From positions 62,001 through 126,000 of the forward strand of contig NZ_JAETWB010000007.1 in the NCBI RefSeq assembly GCF_016773205.1: a stretch of DNA of 64,000 nt, read 5' to 3'. The translations under genes were made by a program, and so were the position numbers. Source of the stretch: Belnapia arida (GTDB lineage Bacteria; Pseudomonadota; Alphaproteobacteria; Acetobacterales; Acetobacteraceae). Of this stretch, positions 56,147-64,000 are shown one piece after another. The notes under the pieces are model-generated. The model saw only the letters and a list, made by a program, of their open reading frames with translations, was not told where the DNA came from and made no database searches. Within the stretch, counting starts at the first letter, position 1; the number at the start of each line of letters is the position of its first letter.

Positions 56147-57580
56147 ATGAGCGACACCCCGACCGGCCGCCTCTTCTTCCAGAGCGAGACCTTCCGCGTG
56201 GAGGCGTCGAGCGCCCGCATCCGCCACCCCCGCGTCACCGCCCGCCACCTGACCGAGCCGGCGCGCGAGGTGCCGATCCACGCCGAATGCGACGTGCTGG
56301 TCGTCGGCGGCGGCCCGGCCGGCACCGCCGCCGCCGTCGCCGCCGCCCGCCTCGGCGCCCGGACGATGCTGCTTGAGCGCCACAACCACCTCGGCGGCCT
56401 CTCCACCGGCGGCCTCGTCATCTGGATCGACCGCATGACCGACTGGTCCGGCCAGCTCGTGATCCGTGGCTTCGCCGAGGAATACCTCGCCCGCCTGCCG
56501 CGGGACGCCATCGCCGGCCCGCCGCGTGAGGCCTGGGGCAGCCGCGATGCCGCGACGGCCGCCTGGTGGGCCCTCCGCACCGCCGCCTTCCACGGCACCG
56601 TCACCCACTCCCCCACCGCCGATCCCGAATGGATGAAGGCGACGGCGCTGGAGATGGTGATCGAGGCCGGCGCCGAGCCCCTCTTCCACGCCTGGGGCGC
56701 ACAGCCGGTGATGGAGGGCGGTGCATTCCGCGGCGCCATCTTCGAGAGCAAGCAGGGCCGCCGCGCCATCCTCGCCAAGGTCGTGGTGGACGCGACCGGC
56801 GACGGCGACCTCTTCCACCGCGCCGGCGCCGCGACCACCGCCGATATCGAGGAGGCCGACATCCACCACGCCATGAACACCAGCTGGATGTTCGGCGGCG
56901 TGGACATGGAGGCTTGGCTGCGCTGGCGCGCCGGGGAGCCGGAGCAGTTCGCCGAATTCCTTCAGCGGGGGCGGGAAGCGCATGGCCAGTTCGATAAGGC
57001 CTTCGTCTCGTGGCGGAATGATGTCGCTTTGTTCATGGGCCCGCGCATGACCGGCTTCTCGGCGGTCGCCGTAGACGACCTGACGGAGGTGGAGATCCGT
57101 AGCCACCGCCTGATGCGAGCCCATCTGGAATTCTATCGTGCCCATGCCCCCGGCTTCGCTGGCGCCTGGCCGCTGCTGAGCGCCCCACAGCTCGGCGTTC
57201 GTCATGCCCGTCGCCTGGTCGGCGCGGGCGCCGTGGCACGGGCAATGTGGGATGGCCGCGTCTCCCCGGACGAGATCGGCGTTTCCCCGCCGCTCTCGCC
57301 CCGCTTCCTTAATATCTCGATACCCTACGGCGCTCTCGTCCCTGCGCAGCTCGACGGCCTGCTCGCCCCTGGCCGCCACCTGTCCTGCGACGCCACCAGT
57401 CACTCCTTCCTGCGGGAAATTCCGCAGTGCTGGCTCACCGGCCAAGCTGCCGGCATCGCCGCGGCCTTGTCCGCTGACCGCAGCATCACGCCGCGATCGC
57501 TACCGACACGAGACGTGCAACGAGCACTGCTCGCCCATGGCGTGTACCTGTCGCCGGAGGTGACCGCACTGGCTGCATAA
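56147..57580 (+). CDS. FAD-dependent oxidoreductase
   Basis: 477 aa. GGGPAG at 54-59 with Glu77 (LLERHNHLGG) forms the dinucleotide-binding Rossmann fold, and VVVDATGDGDLFHRAGA the second FAD motif. The family (FAD_oxidored, PF12831-like) has uncertain substrates. The C-terminal motif YGALVPAQLDGLLAPGRHLSCDATSHSFLREIPQCWLTGQAAG is typical. No partner gene suggests a pathway. The SD is unclear. Codon use is like its neighbours. Downstream, a 372-bp AT-rich stretch follows. Confidence 0.85.
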   Translation: MSDTPTGRLFFQSETFRVEASSARIRHPRVTARHLTEPAREVPIHAECDVLVVGGGPAGTAAAVAAARLGARTMLLERHNHLGGLSTGGLVIWIDRMTDWSGQLVIRGFAEEYLARLPRDAIAGPPREAWGSRDAATAAWWALRTAAFHGTVTHSPTADPEWMKATALEMVIEAGAEPLFHAWGAQPVMEGGAFRGAIFESKQGRRAILAKVVVDATGDGDLFHRAGAATTADIEEADIHHAMNTSWMFGGVDMEAWLRWRAGEPEQFAEFLQRGREAHGQFDKAFVSWRNDVALFMGPRMTGFSAVAVDDLTEVEIRSHRLMRAHLEFYRAHAPGFAGAWPLLSAPQLGVRHARRLVGAGAVARAMWDGRVSPDEIGVSPPLSPRFLNISIPYGALVPAQLDGLLAPGRHLSCDATSHSFLREIPQCWLTGQAAGIAAALSADRSITPRSLPTRDVQRALLAHGVYLSPEVTALAA

Positions 57581-57952
57581 ACTATGTATGAATTTTAGTT
57601 AATGAAATCTCCATATTCACGTTATTGTGATTGCGTATACTGTTCCTCGTTCAGGCAGTGGCCTTGGACGTCTCCTCCCAGTGATCTGTGCCGCAACCTG
57701 GGGTTGGGCACTTGGTCGCCACTTCGGGCCGGTTGATCGCGGGTGTCACGCCCGCCATCACCGGCTCGCTTTTTTTCCAGCCTTCCGAGAATGACCCGTG
57801 GCCCCTGCCAAGCTGTCGGCAGGCCGCCTACCGCGTGCGAGCTGCCAAGGATAGGCTGCGCGCGAGCGAAGGCCGTTCAAAAGGTGCCTCCTCGGTCACG
57901 GCGCCGGGCCCCTTTCAGACGGCCTTCGAACGCGCAGGAGAGGACGGGCAGG
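57581..57952 (+). other. AT-rich intergenic stretch before the dihydroxyacetone kinase
   Basis: 372 bp. The first 90 bp (57581-57660) are markedly AT-richer than anything nearby and contain an imperfect dyad TTCAC-N6-GTGAT (57616-57631) and a TATACT-like -10. These look like promoter and operator for the downstream kinase. A short Pro/Arg-rich ORF in the rest has no gene-like features. Confidence 0.4.
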
Positions 57953-59644
57953 ATGAAGAAGCTTCTCAACGACCCCCGCCGCGTGGTGCGCGAGATGCTC
58001 GAGGGCGAGGTGGACCTGAACCCCGGCCAGGCCCTGTTACGGGACGAGGATGTCGTGGTGCGCTCAGGCCTGCCCGAACCCGCTGCGCGCGGCGTGGCCG
58101 TGCTCTCGGGGGGCGGCAGCGGGCATGAGCCAGCCCATGCGGGCTATGTCGGAGCGGGAATGCTGCATGCGGCCGTCGCGGGCGACGTCTTCACCTCGCC
58201 CGGCGTCGACGCGGTGCTGGCCGCCATCCGTGCTGCGGCCGGGCCCGCCGGCGCGGTGCTGGTGGTGAAGAACTACACCGGCGACCGGCTGAACTTCGGC
58301 CTCGCCGCCGAGCTGGCACGCGCCCAGGGCATCCCGGCCGAGGTGGTGGTGGTCGCCGACGACGTGGCGCTGAGCGACACGGTGGAGCCCGCGCGCCGGC
58401 GCGGCATCGCGGGCACGGTGCTGGTGCACAAGGTGGCCGGCGCCGCCGCCGCGGCCGGCCTGCCACTGGAGGCAGTTGCAGCTGAGGCCCGTGCCGCTGC
58501 AGCGGCGACCGGAAGCATGGGCGTCGCGCTCGGCGCCTGCACCGTCCCAGCCGCGGGCCGCCCCGGCTTCTCCCTCGGCGAGGAGGAGGTGGAACTGGGC
58601 CTCGGCATCCATGGCGAGCAGGGCGTGCGCCGCGTCCCGCTGCGACCGGCCGATGCGCTGGTGCAGGAGATGCTCGACACCATCCTGGCCGATGCCGCCT
58701 TGCGCGGGGGCGAGCGGGTGGCGCTGCTGGTGAACGGCCTCGGCGGCACCCCGCCGATGGAGCTGGCGGTGGTGGCCCGCAGCGCCCTTGCCCTGTTGCG
58801 GGCGCGCGGGCTGGCCGTGGAGCGTGCCTGGTGCGGCAACCTGCTCACTGCGCTGGAGATGCCCGGCGCCTCGCTGACCGTGATGCGGGTGGACGACGGG
58901 ATGCTGGCGCGGCTGGACGCGCCGACCGAGGCCCCCGCTTGGCCCGGCAGCGGGCGGATCGCGCCCGCCCGGCAGCTGGTCGGCACCACCGCCGCGCCGG
59001 TTGCCGAGGCGGCACGCCCGGCGACGCCCGCAGGCGAGACGGTGCGCCGTGCCGCCCTCGCCGCCGCCGCGGCGCTGGAGGGAGCCGAGGCGCGGCTGAC
59101 CGCGCTCGACAGCGCCGCCGGCGACGGCGACCTCGGCATCAGCATGTCGCGCGGCGCTGCGGCTCTGCGCGCCCTGCCGGACGCCGCCTGGGCCGAGGCG
59201 CCGGCCGCCCTGGTGCGCATGGGAGAGGCGGTGCGGCGTGCCATTGCAGGCAGCTCCGGCCCCTTCTACGCCACGGCGCTGCTGCGCGCGGCCCGCGCCC
59301 TGCCGGCCGCGCCGTCGCCCGCCGATTGGTCCGCCGCCCTGGCTGCCGGTGTGGACGCGATTGCGGATCTGGGTGGCGCGAAGCCTGGCGACCGCACCAT
59401 GCTGGACGCGCTGCATCCTGCCGCGGAGGCCTTTGCCCGTGCGCTGGCCGCAGGGCAGCCGCCCGCCTCGGCCTGGGAGGAAGCGGTGCAGACCGCGCGG
59501 GCTGGCGCGGAGGCCACCGCCTCCATGCGCCCTCGCCTGGGCCGCGCCAGTTACCTTGGCGACCGCGCCCTCGGCACGCCGGATGCCGGCGCGGCCGCGG
59601 CCGTGGTCTGGCTGGAAGTCCTGGCGCCGCATCGTGCGCGCTGA
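57953..59644 (+). CDS. ATP-dependent dihydroxyacetone kinase (DhaK-DhaL fusion)
   Basis: 563 aa. N-terminal DhaK domain (1-330): LSGGGSGHEPAHAGYVGAGML, VKNYTGDRLNFG and His220 in GLGIHGEQG, the His that binds dihydroxyacetone covalently. C-terminal DhaL domain (365-563): LDSAAGDGDLGISMSRG with the Mg-binding Asp residues and GSSGPFYATALLRA. The fused form uses ATP rather than PEP. It phosphorylates dihydroxyacetone or related short sugars. AGGAGAGG lies upstream of the ATG at 57953. Possibly acquired; it sits beside an AT-rich boundary and an IS remnant. Confidence 0.93.
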   Translation: MKKLLNDPRRVVREMLEGEVDLNPGQALLRDEDVVVRSGLPEPAARGVAVLSGGGSGHEPAHAGYVGAGMLHAAVAGDVFTSPGVDAVLAAIRAAAGPAGAVLVVKNYTGDRLNFGLAAELARAQGIPAEVVVVADDVALSDTVEPARRRGIAGTVLVHKVAGAAAAAGLPLEAVAAEARAAAAATGSMGVALGACTVPAAGRPGFSLGEEEVELGLGIHGEQGVRRVPLRPADALVQEMLDTILADAALRGGERVALLVNGLGGTPPMELAVVARSALALLRARGLAVERAWCGNLLTALEMPGASLTVMRVDDGMLARLDAPTEAPAWPGSGRIAPARQLVGTTAAPVAEAARPATPAGETVRRAALAAAAALEGAEARLTALDSAAGDGDLGISMSRGAAALRALPDAAWAEAPAALVRMGEAVRRAIAGSSGPFYATALLRAARALPAAPSPADWSAALAAGVDAIADLGGAKPGDRTMLDALHPAAEAFARALAAGQPPASAWEEAVQTARAGAEATASMRPRLGRASYLGDRALGTPDAGAAAAVVWLEVLAPHRAR

Positions 59645-59805
59645 CACAGAAAGGAGGAAGCGGACTACGGCATCCTGCGTCAACCAAGACCGGACAAGCT
59701 CCGGCAGCAGGCGATTCGTGACGAGATCCCTGCCCCTCCTCCCCGGCCCTCGCCGCGCTGGAGCCGGCACGCTGCGACGCTTCTTCTGGCGGTGGCGGAT
59801 GACAT

Positions 59806-60253
59806 GGAAAAAAAGTCCGCCCGTGCCGCGGACAGGACCGCCCGGACATCTGGGGACGGCGCTGGGCCCGGTTCGAGGCTTGGCCTGACCTCGACCGAGA
59901 CCGCTTGGTGTTCATCGATGAAGGCCGGGCATCGACCAGTATGGCTCGCCCCGCCAGGTGAGCGGCTGCAGGCCGCCGTCCCACACGGCCATTGGCTGAC
60001 CACCTCCTCTGTTGCCGGCTTGCGCAACGCCGGCATGGTCCTGGAAGGGTCGACCAATGGACCTTTTCCACAGAACAACGCGGAGCAGATGCTGGCGCCC
60101 GAGCTTCGTCCTGGCGATATCGTCGTAATGGACAACCCTGGCAGCCGCAGAAGCACGGGCGCCAGGACCGCAATCAAGCAGGGCACCACCAAGCTTAAGA
60201 CCATGCTGCGCGAGGTGGCCGAACGCATGCCTAGCTTGGGCACCAGCTCTTGA
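59806..60253 (+). mobile_element. IS630-family transposase remnant
   Basis: Pieces of one IS630-type transposase are readable across frames: KKSARAADR near 59810, PDIWGRRWARFEAWPDLDRD with LVFIDEGRAST near 59860-59935 (the DDE domain's first Asp in 'FIDE'), then GERLQAAVPHGHWLTTSSVAGL and LAPELRPGDIVVMDNPGSRR (second Asp in 'VMDN') and finally KLKTMLREVAERM. At least two frameshifts, an internal stop, and loss of the N-terminal HTH domain and the DDE glutamate segment (PYSPDxNPIE). No terminal repeats found. Inactive. Confidence 0.85.
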
Positions 60254-60310
60254 TGAACCACAGCACGCGCAACCTCTATAGCGTCGCAAAAGCAATCAGG
60301 CAGCAGTGCA

Positions 60311-60682
60311 ATGGCGCATGACGCTGGATCTCACAGCGCAGACCGCAGGCCCACCGGTCTTGGGCAGCCCCGCACACCCGACGGACGCTACTTCGTGGTG
60401 CGTGGCCGGTTGTGGCGGCTGAGCAACCCGGCGCTTGACCCGGCCGAGCGCGAGCGGCTGGTGCAGCAACTGATGACGGCCCGCCGTGCTGTCCGGATGG
60501 CGAAAGGTGATCCCGACGCGCTTCGTGCCGCGCGGTCGAGCGTCGACGCAGCAAAGCGGGCGCTTGGAGAGCGCGGCCTACCATGGTGGACGGATGGCGC
60601 CCCGGACTACAACCGGCGTCTGGTTGGAAACACGCCCTACGCCGACTGGTACGAAACCGTCTCCGCCAAGGACGCCGGTTGA
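60311..60682 (+). CDS. Conserved small protein of unknown function
   Basis: 123 aa. No domain recognised. YFVVRGRLWRLSNPALDPAERERLVQQLMTARRAVRMA, a central helix, and a C-terminal PWWTDGAPDYNRRLVGNTPYADWYETV, with a Trp/Tyr/Pro-rich motif. The sequence looks like a genuine, soluble, basic protein, and I recall similar unnamed proteins in Rhizobiales and Acetobacteraceae. It ends 8 nt before the end of the photolyase gene on the other strand. Start at 60311 with no strong SD. Confidence 0.7.
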   Translation: MAHDAGSHSADRRPTGLGQPRTPDGRYFVVRGRLWRLSNPALDPAERERLVQQLMTARRAVRMAKGDPDALRAARSSVDAAKRALGERGLPWWTDGAPDYNRRLVGNTPYADWYETVSAKDAG

Positions 60683-60690
60683 CCAGCCGA

Positions 60691-62172
60691 TCAGATTGGC
60701 AGCTTCGTGGTAAGATATGGGTCGACTGGAGGCTTGTCGGGCACCGTCAGGCGGAACGTCGGGCGGGATGCAGCAGCGGCAATCCATTCCGGGCCGTTTG
60801 GCCGCTCGCGGATCGAGCGATCGGTGCGGGTCGAGACCAACCCATAAATCGGCCGGTCACCATAGCCAGGGGCGGCATCGCCGAACGCCCAGGCGAGATT
60901 GCCATAAGTTGACGGGTCGCGGCCGTCGAGGCTCAAACGGTCGTTCAGGTAGCAGGCGGTGGCCCAGCCCGTGTCGGGATCCGGGGTCATCGCAATCAGC
61001 TTCTTCGCCCAATACATACGCAGGTTGTTGTGCATCCAGCCGTCAAGCAGGTACTGCTTCTGGCACGCGTTCCAGGTCTCGTCGGCTGTTTCGCCGTGAA
61101 CCAGCGCATCGAGCGTTTCGAGATGCGGACGTGGTTCCGACGCATGGGCCTGAAGCGTAGCCCGGGCCCATTTCGGCACGCGGGCATAGTTCTCCGGAAC
61201 AGGCAGGCTGCGGGCCTTGTAGTGGAACCACTCGCGCCAGCTGAGCAGCTCGTCGGCGAACTTGGCGCGGCTCTCATCCGGTACATCCGCCTCCGCAATC
61301 GCGCCCATGATCTCGCGCGGACCCACCATGCCGAAGTGAAGGTAGGGCGAGAGCGTCGACGCCCCTTCGGGGCGCCGCGCGTCGTTCCGTGCGCCGGCAT
61401 AGGCCGGCAGCACCTCGTCGCGCAGCCGGGTGAGGCGGAGCAGAACCTCGGCGCGCGTCGGCGGAAACATCGCGCTGGGCGCGAGCGCATGGTCGACCGC
61501 GCAGGATGCGACCAGGGCGTTGCTGGCTGCGTCGTCCATCGAGCCAAGATGGTCAGGCTCGTAGGGCAGTGGCCCCGCGTAGGGCGCGACCGACGGCTCT
61601 TCGTCGGTCCAGTCTCGCCACGCATCGCGCAGCTTCTCGTGGCGACGACGAAAGGCGGATGTAGTGCCGACGCCCTGTTCCAGTGCAGCGGGTGGCACGA
61701 GGCAGGCGGCGTTCACCGCGAAGACGGCCGTGCCGGTCCTCGCGGCAACCCGTTCGGCCTGCCACTGCGCGACGAAGGCAGGCTGGTCCTCCAGCACGAG
61801 CGCGGCGGCCGGCGCGGCGAGCCGATAGACCAGGCCCTTCTCACGCTTGGCCGCCCGATCAACATACTGCACGCAGGCGAGGCCGCGCTCGGCGCAGCCG
61901 CGCGCCACATCACGGCTGGCACCCAAGGCAAAGCGGTGCAATCTGTCGGATGCGAAGGGATAATCCTCCCGGAGGCCGTGGTAAATGAGCACCGGAAGGC
62001 CACGCTCGTTGCCGAGCCGTACGGCCGCGTCGATGACCGGGTTGTCAAAGGCACGCAGCGCCTGTTGCAGCCAGCAAAGAATGTACGGACCATCCCGCAG
62101 CGGCGCCTCGTTGAGCGGGCGCACACGCGGGGCGTCCTTCCAGGTCGCCAAAGACATGGGCAAGGAACTCAT
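60691..62172 (-). CDS. phr: Class II deoxyribodipyrimidine photolyase
   Basis: 493 aa. FAD-dependent light repair of cyclobutane pyrimidine dimers. N-terminal alpha/beta domain (PYILCWLQQALRAFDNPVIDAAVRLGNERGLPVLI), helical FAD domain with STLSPYLHFGMVGPREI, LLSWREWFHYKA, QKYLLDGWMHNNLRMYWAKK and YLNDRLSLDGRDPSTYGNLAWAFG, the class II motifs. Two adjacent ATGs (62175, 62172); GGAGG lies 7 nt before the second. It lies tail to tail with the 123-aa gene and divergent from the SRAP remnant and dinB. Confidence 0.94.
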   Translation of the reverse strand: MSSLPMSLATWKDAPRVRPLNEAPLRDGPYILCWLQQALRAFDNPVIDAAVRLGNERGLPVLIYHGLREDYPFASDRLHRFALGASRDVARGCAERGLACVQYVDRAAKREKGLVYRLAAPAAALVLEDQPAFVAQWQAERVAARTGTAVFAVNAACLVPPAALEQGVGTTSAFRRRHEKLRDAWRDWTDEEPSVAPYAGPLPYEPDHLGSMDDAASNALVASCAVDHALAPSAMFPPTRAEVLLRLTRLRDEVLPAYAGARNDARRPEGASTLSPYLHFGMVGPREIMGAIAEADVPDESRAKFADELLSWREWFHYKARSLPVPENYARVPKWARATLQAHASEPRPHLETLDALVHGETADETWNACQKQYLLDGWMHNNLRMYWAKKLIAMTPDPDTGWATACYLNDRLSLDGRDPSTYGNLAWAFGDAAPGYGDRPIYGLVSTRTDRSIRERPNGPEWIAAAASRPTFRLTVPDKPPVDPYLTTKLPI

Positions 62173-62364
62173 CATGGCTCCTCCAGCGGGTCACGCTGAA
62201 TCAGGTCAGGGAAACTGCCAACGGCAACGCTCGCGGGACGGAAGAGATCATCCTCGGTCATGGCCCGCAGGGATGCGCCATACGGAGCGTACCCATCAGC
62301 CGCGTCTGGGGCTTGACGGGCGCCAACCGTCAACCGCCGGCGACAGCCCCCGGAGGACCATCGA

Positions 62365-62559
62365 ATGCGCAGGCTTTGCAGCGTCATCAAGAGCCAGCAG
62401 GCAACCCGCAAGCGGATCCGTGCAATGACCGGCCAATCCGGCCACATGCCGCTCTTCGCCCTCGGCGAGGACCGGTCGCCTGCGGCCCCCGCGGGCATCT
62501 GGACGCGCTGGAGCCCGATCCGCGAGGTCAAGGAGGATGGGGCGCCAGCCGCCTCCTGA
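62365..62559 (+). pseudogene. SOS-response-associated peptidase (SRAP/HMCES) remnant
   Basis: 64 codons. The N-terminal LCSVIKSQQATRKRIRAMTGQSGHMP resembles the start of SRAP proteins, 'MCNLYSxTKSQxAIR...TGNxP'. The catalytic Cys2 is lost (MRRLCS). It then jumps to a middle part, PLFALGEDRSPAAPAGIWTRWSPIREVKEDG, close to 'FAFAGIWxxW...xVKEGE'. The DNA-binding and catalytic centre between is missing, as is the C-terminal half. The stop overlaps the dinB start (TGATG). So a truncated SRAP gene fused in place ahead of dinB. Confidence 0.6.
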
Positions 62560-63713
62560 TGAAGGTGAACTTGCCTCACGCCAATACAGGCCAGGGACCA
62601 ACCGACCAAGCCGAGGCACGCGCAAGCGCGGCAGCGGAGGCTGTGCATCCCCGCAGGATCATCCATATCGACATGGACGCCTTCTACGCATCGGTCGAGC
62701 AGCGGGACCATCCGGAGCTGCGTGGTCTCCCTGTTGCCGTCGGTGGCTCGCGTGAGCGCGGCGTGGTTGCCGCTGCGAGCTACGAAGCCCGCCGGTTCGG
62801 TGTGCGCTCAGCCATGCCGTCAGTGACCGCCCGGCGCAAATGCCCCGAGCTGGTCTTCGTGCCGCCGCGCTTCGAGGTTTACAAGGCGGTGTCGCTGCAG
62901 ATCCGCGGCATCTTCGCGGAGTTCACGCCGCTGATCGAGCCGCTCTCGTTGGACGAGGCCTATCTCGATGTCACCGAGAACTTGCAGGGCGCCGCAAGCG
63001 CCACCGAGATCGCGCAGCGCATCCGGGCCCGGATCAAGGAGGAGACGAGGCTGACCGCATCGGCCGGTGTCTCCTACAACAAATTCCTGGCCAAGTTGGC
63101 TTCGGACCACCGGAAGCCTGACGGCCTGTTCGTCATCACTCCCCGCATGGGCCCAGCCTTCGTCGAGACCCTGCCGGTGGGCCGGTTCCACGGCGTCGGG
63201 CCGGCAACCTCGGCCAGGATGCAGCAGCTCGGGATCCACTGCGGGCTCGAATTGCGGGCACAGACCCTGGGGTTCCTGCAGCAGCATTTCGGCAAGGCCG
63301 GCGCCTACTACTACTGGATCGCGCGTGGTGTCGACGACCGGCCGGTCCGGCCGGACAGGATCCGCAAGTCAGTTGGTGCCGAGAACACCTTCGCCGCCGA
63401 CTTATCCACCTTGAGCGCGGCCCGTGCGGCGTTGCAACCGGTCATCGACAAGGTCTGGCACTATTGCGAAGGCACCGGAGTGCGCGGCCGTACCGTAACA
63501 CTCAAGGTCAAGTATGCCGACTTCAGCCAGGCGACACGAAGCCGGACGACAGCCGTACCCGTTGCGAGCCGGGATGACCTTGAGCGGGCGAGCATCCTGC
63601 TGCTGGAGTCGCTCTTTCCTGTGCCAAAGGGCGTCCGGCTGCTGGGCGTCACGGTGTCCACCTTGACCGATGAACGGACAGCAACCGAAGCGCAGCTGCG
63701 TCTCTCAATATAG
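62559..63713 (+). CDS. dinB: DNA polymerase IV (DinB, Y-family)
   Basis: 384 aa. Translesion polymerase. Catalytic residues Asp38 (IHIDMDAFYASVEQ) and Asp132-Glu133 (SLDEAYLD); steric gate Phe/Tyr in AFYAS; helix-hairpin-helix GRFHGVGPATSARMQQLGI; little-finger domain from 260. No beta-clamp-binding QxxLF tail is visible; the end is EAQLRLSI. The ATG at 62559 overlaps the stop of the SRAP remnant, so its translation may depend on coupling to that fragment. It is followed by the convergent ku gene. Confidence 0.94.
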   Translation: MKVNLPHANTGQGPTDQAEARASAAAEAVHPRRIIHIDMDAFYASVEQRDHPELRGLPVAVGGSRERGVVAAASYEARRFGVRSAMPSVTARRKCPELVFVPPRFEVYKAVSLQIRGIFAEFTPLIEPLSLDEAYLDVTENLQGAASATEIAQRIRARIKEETRLTASAGVSYNKFLAKLASDHRKPDGLFVITPRMGPAFVETLPVGRFHGVGPATSARMQQLGIHCGLELRAQTLGFLQQHFGKAGAYYYWIARGVDDRPVRPDRIRKSVGAENTFAADLSTLSAARAALQPVIDKVWHYCEGTGVRGRTVTLKVKYADFSQATRSRTTAVPVASRDDLERASILLLESLFPVPKGVRLLGVTVSTLTDERTATEAQLRLSI

Positions 63714-63777
63714 CACCGGCGCCTGCGGCAGGCAGCGGTTTCGACACCGCCGATCAGCTTTGGCCGCTCCGCCTGCG

Positions 63778-64000
63778 TCACCGAGCCGCGGCACGGCGCT
63801 TCGCCGCCGGCGCCTTGGGCTTGGTGGTCGCCGGCGCCCCGGCTTTGGCCTTGCGCGTCGTGGCTCTGGCCGGCTTGCCGTCCGCCGCATCGCCCAGGCT
63901 GCGCTTCAGCGCCGTCATCAGGTCGATGACGTTGTCGCGCTGCGGCTCTTCCTCGACCTCCGGCTGCTCCTCGCCGCGGAGCTTCGCCTCGATGACCTCG
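63778..64000 (-). CDS. ku: Ku protein, C-terminal part (gene cut by the window edge)
   Basis: The visible 74 codons read EVIEAKLRGEEQPEVEEEP, then DNVIDLMTALKRSLGDA, followed by a Lys/Ala/Arg-rich tail (RATTRKAKAGAPATTKPKAPAAKRRAAAR). This is the end of bacterial Ku, where 'NVIDLMxALKxSL' is the conserved LigD-interaction region and the basic tail binds DNA. The N-terminus lies beyond 64000. It works with ligase LigD in non-homologous end joining. It converges on dinB with a 64-bp gap. Confidence 0.88.
   Translation of the reverse strand, partial: EVIEAKLRGEEQPEVEEEPQRDNVIDLMTALKRSLGDAADGKPARATTRKAKAGAPATTKPKAPAAKRRAAAR

Noticed and set aside
57688-58128. 146-codon ORF overlapping the start of the dihydroxyacetone kinase
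   Set aside because: It runs 175 nt into the kinase in another frame and has low-complexity Arg/Gly/Pro content; no SD.
59792-60253. An intact 153-aa gene downstream of the dihydroxyacetone kinase
   Set aside because: The open frame only covers part of a frameshifted IS630-type transposase; the adjacent frames continue the same protein.

Overview
The window is very GC-rich DNA. Gene content and protein style point to an alphaproteobacterium of the Acetobacteraceae, Roseomonas-like. The evidence is a NepR-type anti-sigma factor, an IscR-led cysteine desulfurase operon, three orphan Bug/TctC-type periplasmic binding proteins and strong codon bias to C/G endings. The family assignment is an inference from protein style, since no search was run. 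Nearly all of the sequence is coding, with many ATGA, TGATG and GTGA overlaps that mark tight operons.

Layout. 1-6.2 kb: NepR-like gene and terminator; leuA (minus) with an apparent leucine-rich leader peptide; a 2-hydroxyacid dehydrogenase followed by a frameshifted cupin gene; a TctC receptor, a PuuE-like deacetylase and hemD on the minus strand. 6.2-10.1 kb: class II glutamine amidotransferase, then a four-gene quaternary-amine/osmoprotectant ABC importer. 10.1-13.5 kb: katG and oxyR, divergent, with an OxyR-like operator between them. 13.6-18.1 kb: acyl-CoA dehydrogenase, then a phnD-phnE-phnC-type importer coupled to an aberrant metallophosphoesterase and a DUF2934 protein. 18.1-19.4 kb: a decayed TonB-dependent receptor. 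19.4-24.6 kb (minus): iscR, two tandem cysteine desulfurases, a ferredoxin, a TenA-like protein, mnmA and a coiled-coil protein, an apparent sulfur-trafficking operon. 25-30.4 kb: alpha/beta hydrolase, TctC receptor, an Sde182-like protein with two CBM60-like repeats, a GST and a Xre/RES toxin-antitoxin pair under a perfect palindrome.

30.4-49.4 kb is core housekeeping: grpE-dnaK-dnaJ; PRC-barrel protein, dapB, metK, trmB and an SGNH hydrolase; then the rimP-nusA-ylxR-infB-rbfA-thioesterase-truB-rpsO-pnp translation/RNA cluster. The rimP start codon lies inside the U-tract of a terminator-like hairpin, which suggests attenuation. 49.5-57.6 kb: a nitronate-monooxygenase-like protein with an added Cys cluster, a YeiH-type exporter convergent with a LysR gene, a third TctC receptor, an OYE-type reductase, a DUF2272 lipoprotein and an FAD oxidoreductase.

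57.6-64 kb looks like an accessory region. It holds a fused dihydroxyacetone kinase, an IS630-family remnant, a conserved small protein, a class II photolyase, a remnant of an SOS-response-associated peptidase gene, dinB-type DNA polymerase IV and the C-terminal end of a Ku gene, i.e. a cluster of DNA-repair functions. I saw no rRNA, tRNA or CRISPR array.
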